A DNA stretch of 64,000 nt from Paracyclopina nana (Eukaryota; Arthropoda; Copepoda; Cyclopoida; Cyclopettidae), in assembly GCA_019096065.1 (NCBI GenBank), contig JAGUCH010000004.1, positions 2,356,001 to 2,420,000 on the forward strand, read 5' to 3'. Both the position numbers and the translations under genes were made by a program. The notes below the pieces were generated by a model. It made no database searches. It saw nothing but the letters and a program-made list of their open reading frames with translations, and was not told the origin of the DNA. Shown piece by piece: positions 9,790-24,300 of this stretch (position 1 is the stretch's first letter; the number at the start of each line of letters is the position of its first letter).

Positions 9790-12399
9790 TCGACTTTTGG
9801 CTGGCAACTGAGCTATATTTTCGCTACAATCCAAATTGACAGAGACACTGCAGCGTTTTTGTCCATCGTTGCAAATAATTGGAGAAAACATGCATACAGA
9901 GGGACTTGCTTTCGTTTTCTCGACAGCCCTAAATGGAACGTAGCAAGTGTCAAAACTGGATATAGGCACCAAGAAAAAGTGACAGAGGAAGATCATTTCG
10001 TGACAATCGTTTGATGGGTCAACCGCGCCTCTTTCTCTGCCAAGGGACGACGCACCAAAAATCTTCAGAGAAGAACGAGCGCCAATTCCTTTTTCCGTCT
10101 TCTTCGTCGTCGTGGAAAGCTCATTCGGTTGTTGTAGTCAGTTTCGGTCGAGACTTGGACAGTGAAAGCCGCGTTAGAAAGCAACTAAGAAGTTTGACAT
10201 TTCCTGTGCTGCAAGACTTCTCAAGTAAGTTATGGCAATAATGGACCATAAATAGATGGCAGATAGGCGAAAAGGCGCATGAATGAGATTTGCCTTTGGG
10301 TCCGCTGTAAACGAGCTTTTATGGCTTGTTTCGGGATGAAAGGGGAGCAACCTTAGTAGTAGTTAAGTAGAAAGCTGCTGGGCATCTCAACTTTTCTCAT
10401 ATGCATGAATTGTTCTGTTATTGATTGAACATGTCGATTTCTGATCCAGCCAAGAAAATTCCAAGGGTTTCCTCCTCCAGATCCGGAAGTCAAATCCAAT
10501 TACAAATGACCAATGTTGGTTGCCCTAGATGATCCCTTTTGGGGCCAGCAGTGAAGGAAATAGTATGGCTACTGCAGCAGCTCAGTTGTAGTGGCCAAAT
10601 AATAGAAAAGGCAACATTAGCATTGTGTACATTAGCAGAAGATACCCCGATCCTCTAGGAAATAATGCAAGAGTCTGTTGTATATTATACAATGACCTCA
10701 GAAGTAAAAGTCTGTGCCAGACAGTTTGCTCATTCACTACTTCTAGCCCTGATTAGGCGAGATTTTGCAGTGCTAAAAGCCCACACAATAATGAGCCAGC
10801 ATTCCAATTCAAACAAAGGAAAAAGCTGGCATTTTTCAAGGAAGCTTCCAACTGATTAGTTCTTGTAGTACTAATTATGTATTCTGTCCGAGTGACAGAT
10901 TGGCAAACAAATATCGGCTCACGTAAAATACTCGCGAATACAGAGGATACACGATGTAATCCCTCAGTTCACCGCCCGAGCATTACATCTTTATGGGGCA
11001 TGTAACTAGATGGACAAGACCCGTCAAAAGGTGAGCAATTTGCATAGAAATGAAGGAAAAAGCCATGCTAAGCAGACAAAGCCAGAGTGTTTTGACATCC
11101 GAGAAATCTTCTATAGGCAGAAGGAGAAGCTTCGTAGATTAATCTTTTGTTCTCCAGCTTTCAATACTTTCAGCTCATGTGAAAAATAGAAGATTACATG
11201 TTAGAGCTCGGCAACAAAAGCCAAATATAAGTGCATACATCATGCATACGTATTTGAGCAAAAAATACTAAGAAAAGCATCAGGGCGATCCCATATTCGA
11301 ATTTTTAGTCAGGTTACCTTGCTAAAACAGCAAACATACTTGATCAGTCAAGTTCAGCTAGTTCTATGCTAGTTCGGTTCGCTTTAGTCATGTTCAGTTG
11401 ACCGCTGAGCTGACACGCCAAAGCGTTGTACATCAGCAGCTGATGAGCAAAATTAGCTTTTCTCAGTTAAGCAAGCTTCAGTTACTACACATATATGAGA
11501 ACACTTTTCAGTTCGGCAAATTAACTTAGCTAAGCAAGCAAGCTACTACTACATAGAATTGAGCTACCTTAAGTTCTACCTACATAAATATCTGGGAACT
11601 GAACTTAACTTTTTACCTAACTTAACTTGACTAACAGGACAATATGAGAATGCCCTATTGTCTTTTCATGCCTTTTTCAAGGAGTGAAAAGTGGAGCGGA
11701 AATTGGTCCCCATGGAGAGCTTCTACGGGAAGAAAGTCACACATTTTAAACAGATGGAAGATTGCAAATAGAAAATCCTTCTACCCAATACCGAGGAAAA
11801 TTATTTTTTTGGCTCGAAAATGCAATACGAGTCCCATGGGACTATTGATGCCATATGGAAGCTCTTTGGCATTCCATGCAAGTGGCAAAAAAAGCTTTGG
11901 AATGAGGATATAATGGATCATTTGCTTTTTACTGCTCCTCAAACGGGCTTTTCCATCCGGATTCCCCAGTGTGCAGAGCAGAGCCACAAGTGCATTCTAT
12001 TGCTTACACAGACCGATAAAATTACAAAATGGTCCAAAAAAGCATACATTCAGCTGAAAAGTTACCTTTTTTCCCAGGAGAAAAGTTTGGCGAGAGGAAA
12101 TGTGCAAACAAAACGTACAGATATTTCGCGCGCGCCTAAGGGATACGAATTGGGTAGACAGCAAAAAATGGGTTTTGTTTGAGTTGGCAATCTGTTGAAA
12201 AATTTCACGTAATAAATGGATGTCAAAGCTGGAAATTGGAGCTGCTGCTGCTGCTGCTGTTGGCATAGGGAAAAAGTACAGCAGCAATGCGGCAACTTGT
12301 CTCTCAACAGCCAAGCTTTTTTGTTGCTTGCAGATTTTACCCAGGATAGAAGAAAGCCTTCTTATATGATGACGATGCTTCAAAACGAGTGAATGTAAA
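9790..12399. other. Gene-free upstream region of the large secreted-protein gene
   Basis: No exon can be supported. It holds a candidate decayed MITE (11282-11657) and a CTG microsatellite near 12240. The last part should contain the promoter of the gene starting at 12400, but no clear TATA box was seen. Confidence 0.45.
11282..11657. mobile_element. Candidate decayed MITE
   Basis: The ends form a degenerate inverted repeat (AGGGCGATCCCATATT against AGGGCATTCTCATATT, then TTAGTCA and GTTA in both). The motif resembles the terminus of the Harbinger-type MITE at 6020. The interior is rich in AGCTAAGC and AGTTCAG-like words. No clear target duplication. Confidence 0.4.
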
Positions 12400-15300
12400 A
12401 TGAGGTCGATTTCAACGTCCTCCACCCTTCTCCTCATCCTGGCCTTTTTCATCAAAATCGAGTCCAAACGAATCGAGGACTCAGGTACGTACTATGTATA
12501 TATGTAGTTGTAATTAGTAGAAAGCTGACGAAAGAAAGAAAGTTTGCTACTAAATTAGGCTGCTACACATGCTAATTTGCTCGCATGCGAAAAAACTCCA
12601 CACTCTTTTCCTTGCTCTACAAAACATTAAGGACACAGTGGGGCAATAAAAGCGAGCAAAACTTCTTTAAAGCTATGTGTCTTGAACTGGGGAAACTCGA
12701 AAGTGACATTTGGGACAAGTTTGTGGGGATTTTTCACACTGGTCAAAAAAAAGGGGGGGAAAGAGGACTGCTTCAGTGTGCTTATATACTACTTGAGTTG
12801 ATATAGTTGAAAAATTGCCCTAGAGAGTCAAGTTTTGCACAAAAGCTTCTATGCAGCTCTCCTTTGCATCAAACCGCCGCACACTAAAATAGGCAAAGCA
12901 GTATAAAAATACATACTAGGCCATGAAATTGGCCCCCCTTTTTACTATATTAGGACGAGAACTCGATAATGTGGATGCTTTTCCACTTGAGAAACACAAC
13001 CCAGTTTCCTAGCTGAACTAGTAGTGAAAAAGCTCAACAATCTTGGTAATTATGGAGAAAAGTCACAACAAGGAACAAGCTGAAGTGGCGTAATTAACGA
13101 CTTCCCTGGCTCAATAATTAGTGTGTACACTGGAGATGCATTGGCTGAAAAAGGGCCAAATTCCAAGCCAAGTCATTGCATACATCCGGTACATGTAGGC
13201 AAGTTTGTCCTGTCAATGCCTAAAAGAATTCAATGACCTATTTTGCCCCCAAAGTGCGGAGATTGCAAAAAGATCTTAAGTATCCCAAGGGAGCTACCGA
13301 ATGTGCTAAAATTTCCATTCTCTTATAAGGAACGATGGCGTCTGTTGCGTAGTACAGTCAGCGCACCCTAGCGTGAAAAGCCGTGTAGTATGTTCACTAC
13401 AGAGCCAGCTAAATAGCAATTCGAAATTTGCCAAAAAATTGGCCTTGCCGTATGATTTCTCAAAAATTCGATAAATAATATTTGATCCCTATTACATTTC
13501 ATGCTACTTAGTTAAAAAAATCAGGCCAATCGGCAGAAAATAGCGGGAAAATGCTGAAGTTCTTCAATTGCAATGTAATTTGAAATTTTCCGCCTTTTTT
13601 TAGACCAATCAGAGCAGAGTTAAAAAAAGTTGGCTTTTATGGCGCTACCAGATAAAAACTTTTTTCCTCACGTAATTAGTGATTTGGGCTGTTTTATGAA
13701 AATACTGGCAACTTATAGCGGCTTTGGAGTGCGTAACCTTAAAATATGTTTTTCACACTTTTCCGTCAAAGCGTCATGCGTAAACAGCTGTACTACCTTA
13801 CAGTGGCGCCATCTAGCATGATAAATTTCAAAATCAGCTCTTATTGCTTGCACCAAGCAGACCTTTCAACTGAAAATGGAACGTTGGAACGTACTAGCAG
13901 CTGCTTTGGGAAAACCTCCGTGCTTTTTCAAGGGCAAAAAAGCTTTTATAGTACTATGATGGGAGGAAAGGAAGCTAAGGAAAAAATACTAGCCCACGAT
14001 CCAAATAGCATTATCAATTTTCCCAGCAATAATGGGAGAAATCTACTTAGTTGGCTAATTTGCCTAGCTCCTTTTTTTGTCCATAGGTTGCCAGTTTCCA
14101 GAAGAATGGGAGGGCATCTGGTTCCAATCCACGGTGAGGCCTTACATCAAAATCGATGCAGACTCAATTAGCAGCAAAGGCAAATGTACTCAGTCGGATC
14201 TGCGAGGGGAGAAGTTTCTCATAAAAGAGTGAGTCCTTCATCGTGCTTTTCTCGCCTAATTTCAAAAGAGTTTTCTCGAGCAGGAGCCGGAATTGTTTTA
14301 AGTGCATCGTCATCCATCAAAAGCATCAGAATGTGCTACAGTACAAAGAAAGTGAGTTCTTAAAATTATTCCATAGCAAACTGTATTAAATAATCATGCA
14401 TTGCAGCCGTTCGTTGCTCCAAGAAGCCCGATTTACACCGCGTGTGCAGTGACATTGCAGGCGATGCCAATTTGTACACTCTCTTCAGAGTGGATGGCCA
14501 AGGCATCGAGTGTCCATTTGGCACTCAACATGGATTCAGATTTGCTTACAACAGAGGCAAAGGTGATTGCGAGTGGCCAGAGTCGGAATTGGAGCCGTGC
14601 ACAGACAACAAAAGGATGGTCTTAAATTATCAGGCCTGTCCCAACGTCCAAGGATCCGAGCTTATGAGTGAGCATACAAGTTTTTACACAATAAGCCAAA
14701 GGCTTAAAGTCGCTAGATTCACAGCGCCATCTAGCGCGGCAACATTGCCCTGTACATTTGACATGGCTGCACTACATAGGCGATCACTAATGGGCTATTT
14801 TTGGGGCTTTTGGTGCACTAATTCTAAAACCTTTATCAATATGAAATAATCTACGGAAAAAATGACACCCTTTCAAGCCAAAAAACCATATGCAACTCAC
14901 GCAAATTTCCAAGCTTTTCATGGCTGAAACCTTTTTCTAACCTGGCTTCGCTGATCAGCCAATCAAATAAGGACTCGGAGTAAAGCACTGTGCACTAGAT
15001 GGCGTTAAATTCAGATGGCTTGACGTCATGTTCGCGTGATCGCAGATGCCCCATCGGCCATTTTGGATCGGAGTTGTTACCAGAATTTGATCTCAGTAAA
15101 AGACATAACAAGCCAGGTGAATAAATAAAAGTAGCCACTTTTATTGTATAGGCTGATCTGGTAGCACTTTTAATTGTTGCACTAGCAGGCCCAAAAGCAA
15201 GCCCAAACGCCAGCCTTAAAATTGGCTAAAAAGTTGATTATTTAGCAAACAAGACCTTGCAAAATGGTAAGATTATAACAAAATCGTATTTTTTTGGAGC

Positions 15301-18300
15301 CATACATAAATTAGGCATGAAAAAATACCTCTTCTCTAAATAAATAAATGCAGAACTAAGAATTTTGCCATCTGAGATGGCACATGCAGGCAGCTTTCAG
15401 CCATCTGATAATTTACGCGCTGACCGCTGGGCGAAATATGGGCCGATTTCCAGTACCCTATTGCCGCCCTTAAATGTCACATGACAAGTTTTTCCAAATA
15501 TACTTGCCCAAAAAGCGCCATCTATCGAAAAAGTTTTTCCCTCCAATGGCTTATTATAGGCACTGAAGCCAGTGCCGCCAGATTTTTTTCACGAAAAGAC
15601 GCCGCACTTTTGCGAAAAATAGCCGGATTTTGGCATTGCTCAAACAAACGCCGCTGAGATTCTCAACTAAATGTCACGAATCCGAAAAAACGCCGCAAAC
15701 TCGTCAAAAAATAGTCGGTTTTTGGCTTTTTTTGGGGCAACCTCAAAAATAACCGCTGCGGCGTAAAACCCCCCGCATTTTTGGAGTACTGATTGTAGGC
15801 TAGATTCGAACAAGCCTTTGCAAGCTTTTTTAGCCACTTATCTCTGAAAGAACGCCAAAATTATCATGTAGCCAAGTACCCACTTCTGGCAATTCTGTCC
15901 CCTTTTCTACGCTACGGTGGCGCCATCCAAAGTTGTAGTGAAATAAATAAATCTCTTGAAACGGGCAAAGTATTGAAGGTAGCCGCCCGCTTGATTTATA
16001 GGGGGTAACAATGATAAATCATCTTACTTGTTGTCCAGTCCGAGAAAAATGGCCTTTGGAAGCATAAGTCCACTTATTTGATGAGAGGAGCACTTTGTTT
16101 TCACTCATTTTTTTCGCCAACCACGTGAACACGATTTTTCTCGCCAAATCGGCAGGCGTTACTCGTTTGTTTACAAATATTTACTCGCCGCGCGCGTGAC
16201 CGGATTTGGCGAGTTTCGATAAACAAAGCTCCGAATGTCAATTACTAAGAGGCTTTTTCTGCTCCCAAAAGGTGAAAAGGTGGAATGTCAAGCGAGCTGG
16301 AAAGATGGATCTCGGCATTACTTGGTTGGGAAATTGGACCATCCCCATGCGACGACGGATGAAGATAAATTCCGATGCTTTGTCTATGAATATGTGGATC
16401 CTCTGAAGCCCAGTGAAGGCCTGTATCTGGCCCAGTCCGGAGATGCCACCTGCAACGGCCTCTTCTCCCCTCATGAAGGCTCGAGGACCTTGAGCCTCAA
16501 AAAAGGTAAATAACTCATACTAATTAAGGCAGCTAGCTAGGTCTGTGCCTAATGACATTCCACTAGCGCTCGGCCTTGGTGCACAATAACGCCAATGGCA
16601 CTCACTCCTCACGCTCCTCTCGGAAAGTGGGGACAAAAAAAGGTTGCTAACCAATGATGCCATTGAGGCCAAGGCCCACTTTAAAAAATGGCTCTTCTCC
16701 CATTGTTAGTGGGAAAACGCCCTCCCAGATAGCCGAGGAAAACCTACAGCCCAGCAGTATTGATAAAGGAAAGCCTCCACGTGGATGTATATATGGTCAT
16801 AATGAAGATAAAAGTAGGCATGAAATTCCAGGGGGATTCAATTGTTGTTACAGTGCTTTAGAGTTGCTGTGTACTGCTTGGCACGCGCAGTGCGGAAGCT
16901 CAGATTCTTTGGCCTCCATCGTGAGCATCATCCTCTTCATCTTCAGTGTGTGAATGAATACAGATAGATGCACAGTTGTCATACCAAAAGTAGTTCTTGT
17001 CTCATCTCCGGTTTTGCATAATGTTGTTGTTCTTTCTAGCTAGTGCATATATACAGCTATATACTGTGCCATGTGTCCCACCAACATCCTCCTTTGGGAG
17101 AGGAATTTGCCAGATTTCTCCTACGGTACACTCGAGGCTAATCTACTTAGGATGGAAACCAATACTGAATCTACAAAAAAAAACTGGTTCACAATTGGCC
17201 TTCATTGTTGAAGAAGTACTACTTCTACCACATCCTTGGATATTTCTCTCAGCTCCGCTTTGAGAGGAGCTTCCTTCCTGGGGGGAAAATTCAATTATCT
17301 TGTGGTTCAGAGATATCTAGCTGGGATAGCCCAAATTAGCAAGTCTATGAAAGCCCGAGCAAATCTAGGATGTCCACTTTTTGCCAGCCTTGAACTTTTT
17401 GTGGGAAACCATAAATCCTGATATGAATGCAGGAGGATGCTCGAAGAAAAGTTTCCTTCATCAAAATAATGCATTTTCCTTGCATATGGGGCTTTTTATG
17501 TCACTTTTGTTATTTTTTCGCGGAATTTTCGTACTTCAATGCACTTTCGGGCGGATCTGCTAGATTGCATTTCACAGAGGGATAAAATTCGTACAAGGTT
17601 GGAAGCTGTACAGCTTTTTTCGATGCGATTATTCTCGACCCAATGTGAATCTTTGCGCGTTTTGTGGGTGGCAAAGCAATAAAAAGCTCTCTTATTTTTT
17701 CTTTGCAGCCCCTTCCAAAATTGGATGCACTTTTTGAAAGGAAAGTTCGATCTCCGTTCCACGCAACCTCGCTAGAAGAAGACGCTTCTCAGTCTACTTT
17801 GTCAGCTTACTGTTTGTCAGCTTATACCGCTAAAATATAGTCAGTTCTGTTTTGTTTCCCATATCAACAAGTTGTCCTTACTCGGCGCTTTTGTACGAAG
17901 TTCTTTATTCAAGACTTTGGCTTCACTGCGTATTCTGGAAGACTCTCCTAAGGCATAGTACCTCTGGTTATCTTCCTTTCATGGCGCCCAACGATACCTC
18001 AGGCTGGTGAACCTACCCCCTGATCAGTACGCGCTGGGTATAGTGTAAGTTGGGATTTGAACTCATTATTATCACGCTTTTGGCAGGTAATCAAACCTGC
18101 CCGACGCGTTCGTTCCGCTTTTGGCCGGTAATAAGCCCGCCAGACGCGATTTTCGCTTAAGCAGTCCCCCGTGATTACGAGGAGAGACGCTAGGCGAGCC
18201 ATCCACGCTTGGAGACTAAGTAGTAGTCTTCTGAGCGTCTGTTTGCGTCAAAAGGACGCCATTTGTCGATTGCGATTCTTGCATGGGCCGTAGCTTATTA

Positions 18301-21300
18301 TAAAAGCTGCACACAAGGCTGCGTGTCAGGTGACACCTTCAGGAATCGCTACACCCATTGGGACTTTCTTGACGGGCTCCGGCTTCATTGAGAGCTAGGT
18401 CAAAGCTACGCGTCAGGTGACGCCATCAAAAAAGTCCCGCCACTTTTTGAATTTGAACGGTAGCCGTTTGGCACCGAACCTCAAATTCTAAGGCTGAGTT
18501 TTCAGCTGCACTAACCCCGCTTCCGGCAAGTAGTGCCACGAAGCCACGCGAGGAAACGAGACGTAGGACATACCATCAAATCCGAAAATACCTCGCTAAT
18601 TCTTTGTTTTCTGTGATTACAGGCGATCGAGGCTACAAGGCTCTACCAACTGAGCTATCGAAGGACCTCGATCACCCGAGAACGGAAGGGGAGGCAACTT
18701 TAGCCCCAATCGAGCAGAGAGGCCAACAACCCTCACTTGGGCATCGAGCAGAGTGGCCAAAGCGGGTAAGGAAAGGTTTCAGGCCTCATAAACCCGGCTT
18801 TAAGTTATTTTCTGTGATTACAGTTCGAAGCTCTACCATCTGAGCTATCGAAGGAACTCGATCACCCGATCTGAGCTAAAGGCGGAGTTGGACAAGGCCA
18901 GGCCCGAGGCCACAGGTCCAGCCCCAACTACTGACAGGATTTCACCAGGTTCTGGTACAAGCGAGGACGGACCCAAAATCGATATCATTCCCTAATTGGA
19001 GTTCGTCAGTCGGGGGTTCGAGGTACTTCGATAGGTGCAACACCCAACACCAAAAAGCTCCGGCCCACTGCGTTCATTTCCGCATGACATACAGTGGTGT
19101 TTGCTTCGTTCGAGCCATAGTCTAGAGTAGAAGACTCAAGTGGCACGAAAAGGTTCCCTTTTGGCGTTGTTGTGGTGTGGTGGCACCCTCCGGGAATCCG
19201 AGATTCAGCGAAGAATATAGTGAAATCTGAAGACCTGATCTCATTGTATTACTCCAATTTTACACCAACTGTCAGCTTCTGCTAAATAAAAAGACCTTGT
19301 GTTAATACACTAGTTACAGAAGCTTTTATTTTCATCATGGCTAGAACTAGCACCCCCAAAGAGGAGAAGGAAAGCTGGGGAGAGTTGTCAGGCAGGTTAG
19401 CAGGCGAGCTCCTCGCATTAGAGGACTTGTTCATAAGCTGGCAACGAAAGTCCAAAACGTTCTGGGAACAGAATATCAGGAGACTTGTGAATGAGGTCAA
19501 GCAGGCAAGGGATGACATCAACCGTTTAGATAGAGAAATGTCAGGCCTGTTTGAGCTGGCAAAGTCCCAGAGCGATTCAGAGGGAGAATATGATGCTGAG
19601 GAGGACGGCAGGGCTGTCACGGCTCAGGAACTTTGCGCGAAACTAGAAAGGCTTCGACTTAGAAAGCGGTTTTGGTACAAAAACTTTCGAAAGATCCTTC
19701 AAAAGAAGGAAGAAGCAGACCCAAACTTTTCGAGGATCTCGTGCCAGGATTCTTCGTATGCATTTGATATATCGAGTCGGCTAGACATTTCAGGCCTGGC
19801 TGACTGCGAGGTCGATAGGATGAATGCTAGATTGGGCGAAAAATTACGCGATGGCGACCAGAACGAGGAGCTGCAAGTCTCAAAGGACAATTCGAAAGTC
19901 CAGGAGCCATCGCATCACAGTTATGAGGTTCCCCCAGTAGTGCTAGGGTTGCCAAGCAAGGCTACGAATGAGCCAAATTTGCTGGAGGAACTCCTCAACA
20001 CGGGATTCAACCCTGAGAAAAGGACACCTCAGGAGATCCCACCAGATAAGTCCAAGGATGTAGAATTCATGCTAGATCAGCTGAAGAGCTACTACAGTGA
20101 ATTCAAGCTACAGATCCACGGCATGGATTTGAAAAAGGTCTCGCAGGACCAAGCTAAGTACATCAAAGTGCAAGTAGAATCGAACAAAGCACTCATAATG
20201 CAGCAGGCCGAAGCATGCAAGCTCCTGTTACAGGAGGCAGAACAGCCCCTGAAGAAAAGCGGTCTGTGCACGGTCACTAAAACCGTGAACCAAACAGAGC
20301 TTTTGGCCAATGAAATCGGCAAACTGCTGCCAAAAGACAGGTCAGTAGCTAAAGACTTCGATGACTACTACAACAAAGAGATGGGCTTTCTAGAAAAGAT
20401 CCTAGACGATCGCAATAAAGAAACAGACGGCGCAATGGCAAAAAGCGCGGGGAAGACTGCCCCTAAGGCAACGGGTACAAAACCCAAGACTCTACAAGGG
20501 GCAAGCAACCTAGATCCAAAAAGCAAAGTGCAGGATCAAAAGCAGCCTGACGTCAACGAACAGGACCTGGCTGCTAAGCTAAAAACCGCGCAAATCGAAT
20601 ATGAAAAGACACTCACCCTGAAAAAGAAGCTGGAGGAGCTCAAAGAGAAGGCAGTCCCAAGGGAGTTTAAAAAGCTACCCAGCATTACTCCTCCTCGGAA
20701 TGATGAGGACAACGAGTACCCATCGGACGCTGAATCCAACAGGTCTTATGTATTCAGACCACGAGGCTCAAACCGTAGACGAGGTGGGCTGCCAAGACCC
20801 CAACAAGCTCAGGTCCCAAGGGACGAGCCAGAAGAAGAAAGCTTCGTTTTGCTACGGACAGTTTTGAATCCGCAAACAACGAAACCACAGAAAGAGGAAG
20901 TCGAAGAATGGGCGGACCTGTATTTGCATCAATTCAGGCTTAGTCAGATCTATGACAAGCAAAAAGACAGACTGCCCAAGGAAAGTGACATCCCAAAAAT
21001 GAAGTTTGCAGGTGACATCGGTGACTACCAGGAGTTCAGGGATCGATTCTTCATTAGAGTCATCAAAAATGTGAGCATCTCTCCGGAAAACAAGCTTATG
21101 CTGTTGAAGGACAGTGTAGAGGGTGAACCTGAAATAGAAATTAGAAATTTTAAACCCTGGAACTTATTGAACCTCGCGAACGCGATTGAAAAGCTCGATA
21201 GCTTGTACGCGGACTTGAAAGGCCGACGAGGCTTTCTCCTGTCAAAACTATCAAAAATGACGCCTCTCGATCATCAAAAGCGCGAGTCAATGCTGGAATA

Positions 21301-24300
21301 CAAGGGAATTCTGCTTGACATCATGCGATACTATCAAGACGAGGCCGCAAGAAGAAGGTTAAATGCCGGATCGGAAATAGACTCGGTACTGTATGTCATG
21401 AACTGGAAAGAGAGCTCGAAACAGCGATATGAAGACTTCATTCAGCTGGGACACCATGAGCACTCGGTGAAAGCAATTCTACAGTTCATTGAGTGGAAGC
21501 TGTCCATTATGAGGCTCACGAGCTACGAGACGAAATTGAAGGAACCTACGAAAACTGCGGCATCGGCCGCTCCGGAAACAAAAAAGAAAGCAGTGACGCT
21601 GCTGACACAGGACGATTCCGGAGAAGAAGAAGAAATAGAAAGCCCCTCGGATTATTCAACGGATTATGAAGAAGAAAACTCGGGGCCATGCTTGTCAACT
21701 GCGGTACGCAGTTTAGATGTCAATGACTGTCAAGTCTGTGGGAAAGACAATCATAAAACCCCACAATGCAAGCAGTTCATACGGATGTCAGCGAAAGACA
21801 AGTATGACTTGTGTATACAGAAAAGACTGTGCATGCGCTGCATCGACTCGAAGCACAGACGAATGAATTGCACAGCGGCAAAATGCACAAAGTGCCAGCA
21901 CCCTCATCACAGCCTGCTCCACAACTTTTTTGAAAAAAGAGACAGAGAAAAGCAGGAAAAGAGCGTAGCTGACAAGCTCAAGGCAATGGAGACCACATTA
22001 GCCACACTACTGGAACATCAACAGTCTTTTTTAGAGGCTGCCAGGGCATCCCAAGGGAACCAGCCTCCACAGTAACCCGGATGCCCGAGGAAGTAGCCAT
22101 GCAAATGATTGACATTCAAAGAAAAGTGGAGGAACCAAAAAAGTCAGACTCTAGATGCTTTAGAGTAGTTCCAGTGTATATATCTAATGGCAACAAGCAA
22201 ATAAAGACTAATATGGTTCTAGACGAAGCTTCGAGTAGCTCCTTTATAAGCACATCGCTGCATAAGACCTTAAATTTACAAGGTCAGAAAGTAGCGTATT
22301 CAGTCTCGTCCATAAATGATCAAAAGCAGGACTTTTTGAGTCACAAATGTGACATCACAATCAGAAGTACTGAAAGTCTAGATAGTGAGCAGTTCAAGAT
22401 CAGTGCTTACACTTCTGACGCGATCAACAAGCTCATTAAACTGCCAAACTATGCGAAGCTAAAGAAAAAGTTTAAGTTCCTGGAACCGATCGAGTTTCCG
22501 GAATTAGTAAAAGGACCAGTTGAAATACTGCTTGGCATCAACTATCCGGCTTTGCATCAAAGCTTTGGAGACAAGTCCGATGGGAAAGTCGGCTCTCCAT
22601 TAGTCAGAAAAACTATCTTTGGCAATACTTTGACGTACACTTCTCCGGAATGCAAAAAGCCAGTAACTTTGCTGACATGCGGCTATCGAAAGTGAATGCC
22701 CGGAGCTAAAATACATTATGAAAAAGATATTCGATGATGACACGCAAGGCCTCACTTTAGCAAACCCAGTAGAATTACTGACTGCAGACGAGTTACGTGC
22801 TAGAGACATCATCAGCAGCACTATTCATACTAACGAGAAAGGCCACAAGGCAATGCGAGTACCATTCAAAAACTATCCGGATCCGCCGGATCTGCCAAAT
22901 AACTATTGGCAAGTACTAACTTTCGAGCTAAAACAGGAACAAAAATTGGGTCCTGAGCTAATGAAACAAGTAGATGATGCCATAGAGGAAATGGTGGCTC
23001 ATGGAGCTTTGAGACTTCTTCGCGATGACGAAGACAAGCTAGTAGGCTTCTATATACCACGAGTGATGGTAGTCAAGCTTGACAGGGCTTCCACGAAGGT
23101 CAGGGTCTGCATGGACGCTGCCAGGCCTTTTGGGGCCAAAAAGACTTCACTAAATTCGCAAGTACTAACTGGCCAAAAGCTGCAAGGCGACATTTGGGCC
23201 ATTTGGCTTCGCTTCCGGATGCGTCCAAAGCTTACATAGCTGACGCTGTGAAAATGTTCCTCAACGTACACCTGATGCAAGAAGACAAGAGGTTTCACAG
23301 ATTAATACATAGAGGCCAAGCATACGAGTTTGACTCATGGGTCTTTGGCAACGTGGCATCACCATATGCTGCACTATACACTATGAAAGAGATTGCCAAA
23401 GAGGGCAAATTACATCCACTGACTGAGTACGTGTTCAACTCGTGCCTGTACATGGATGACATCATCTTCAGCTGCAACACCACAGAGGAAGCTCTGGCAG
23501 TATATGATGATGTAAAGAACGTACATGCTAAATCGAAAATGGTGTTCAAAAAGTGGGTCAGCTCAGATAGAGACTTCATGACCCAAATTGACAATAAAGA
23601 TTGGCATCCAGCTTTTGAGCTGAGTTCAAACAATCCGGATGTGAAAGCCCTTGGCATCAAGTGGCAATCTAGCACAGACGAGATCACTTTCAATCCATTG
23701 AAAAATGGGCTCAGCGATGACGATCTCAAAATAGTGACGAGACGATACATAGTTTCAGTCGTAGCTCAAATCTATGACCCACATGATCTGTTAGCCCCAT
23801 TTACACTGAAAGGGAGACTCATCGCCCAGGAAGTCTGGGGTCTTAATGACACGTTAAAACTGGGCTGGGATGACAAGCTCTATAACTACATCGAGAAGGA
23901 CGAAAGGATAAGCCCAATACTGAAGGCATTTCAACAGTTCGTTAACGAGGGCTGCAGAATTAACGAGATAGTCTTACCTCGCTATATATCTACTGTGAAT
24001 TTCAAAAAGAGAGAGCTGCATGCTTTTTGCGATGCTTCAAAGAAAGCTTACTGCGTAGCAGTCTACATTCGCAATATATATGAAGACATGGGTCAGCCGA
24101 GAATTAGTGCTCACCTGCTCGTAGCGAAAAAGAGGCTCATTTCGGCTTCCGGAAGGACAATTCCACAGGCTGAATTGATGGGCGCGGTCTGCGCAGCTCA
24201 AATAGTGCCTCAGACTGATATGAATCTGAAAGAAGTAGATCATATAATTGCTCCAGAGGACATTCACTATTACCTGGATTCAAAATGCGCGCTCTGGTGG

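Noticed and set aside
12240..12260. CTG microsatellite and other CAG/CTG runs
   Set aside because: Simple repeats scattered through the window without further structure.
16174..17734. The 1561-bp direct repeats as long LTRs of BEL-2
   Set aside because: They contain intact host exon 5, do not have TG...CA ends, and a proper 247-bp LTR with an adjacent primer site lies directly inside.
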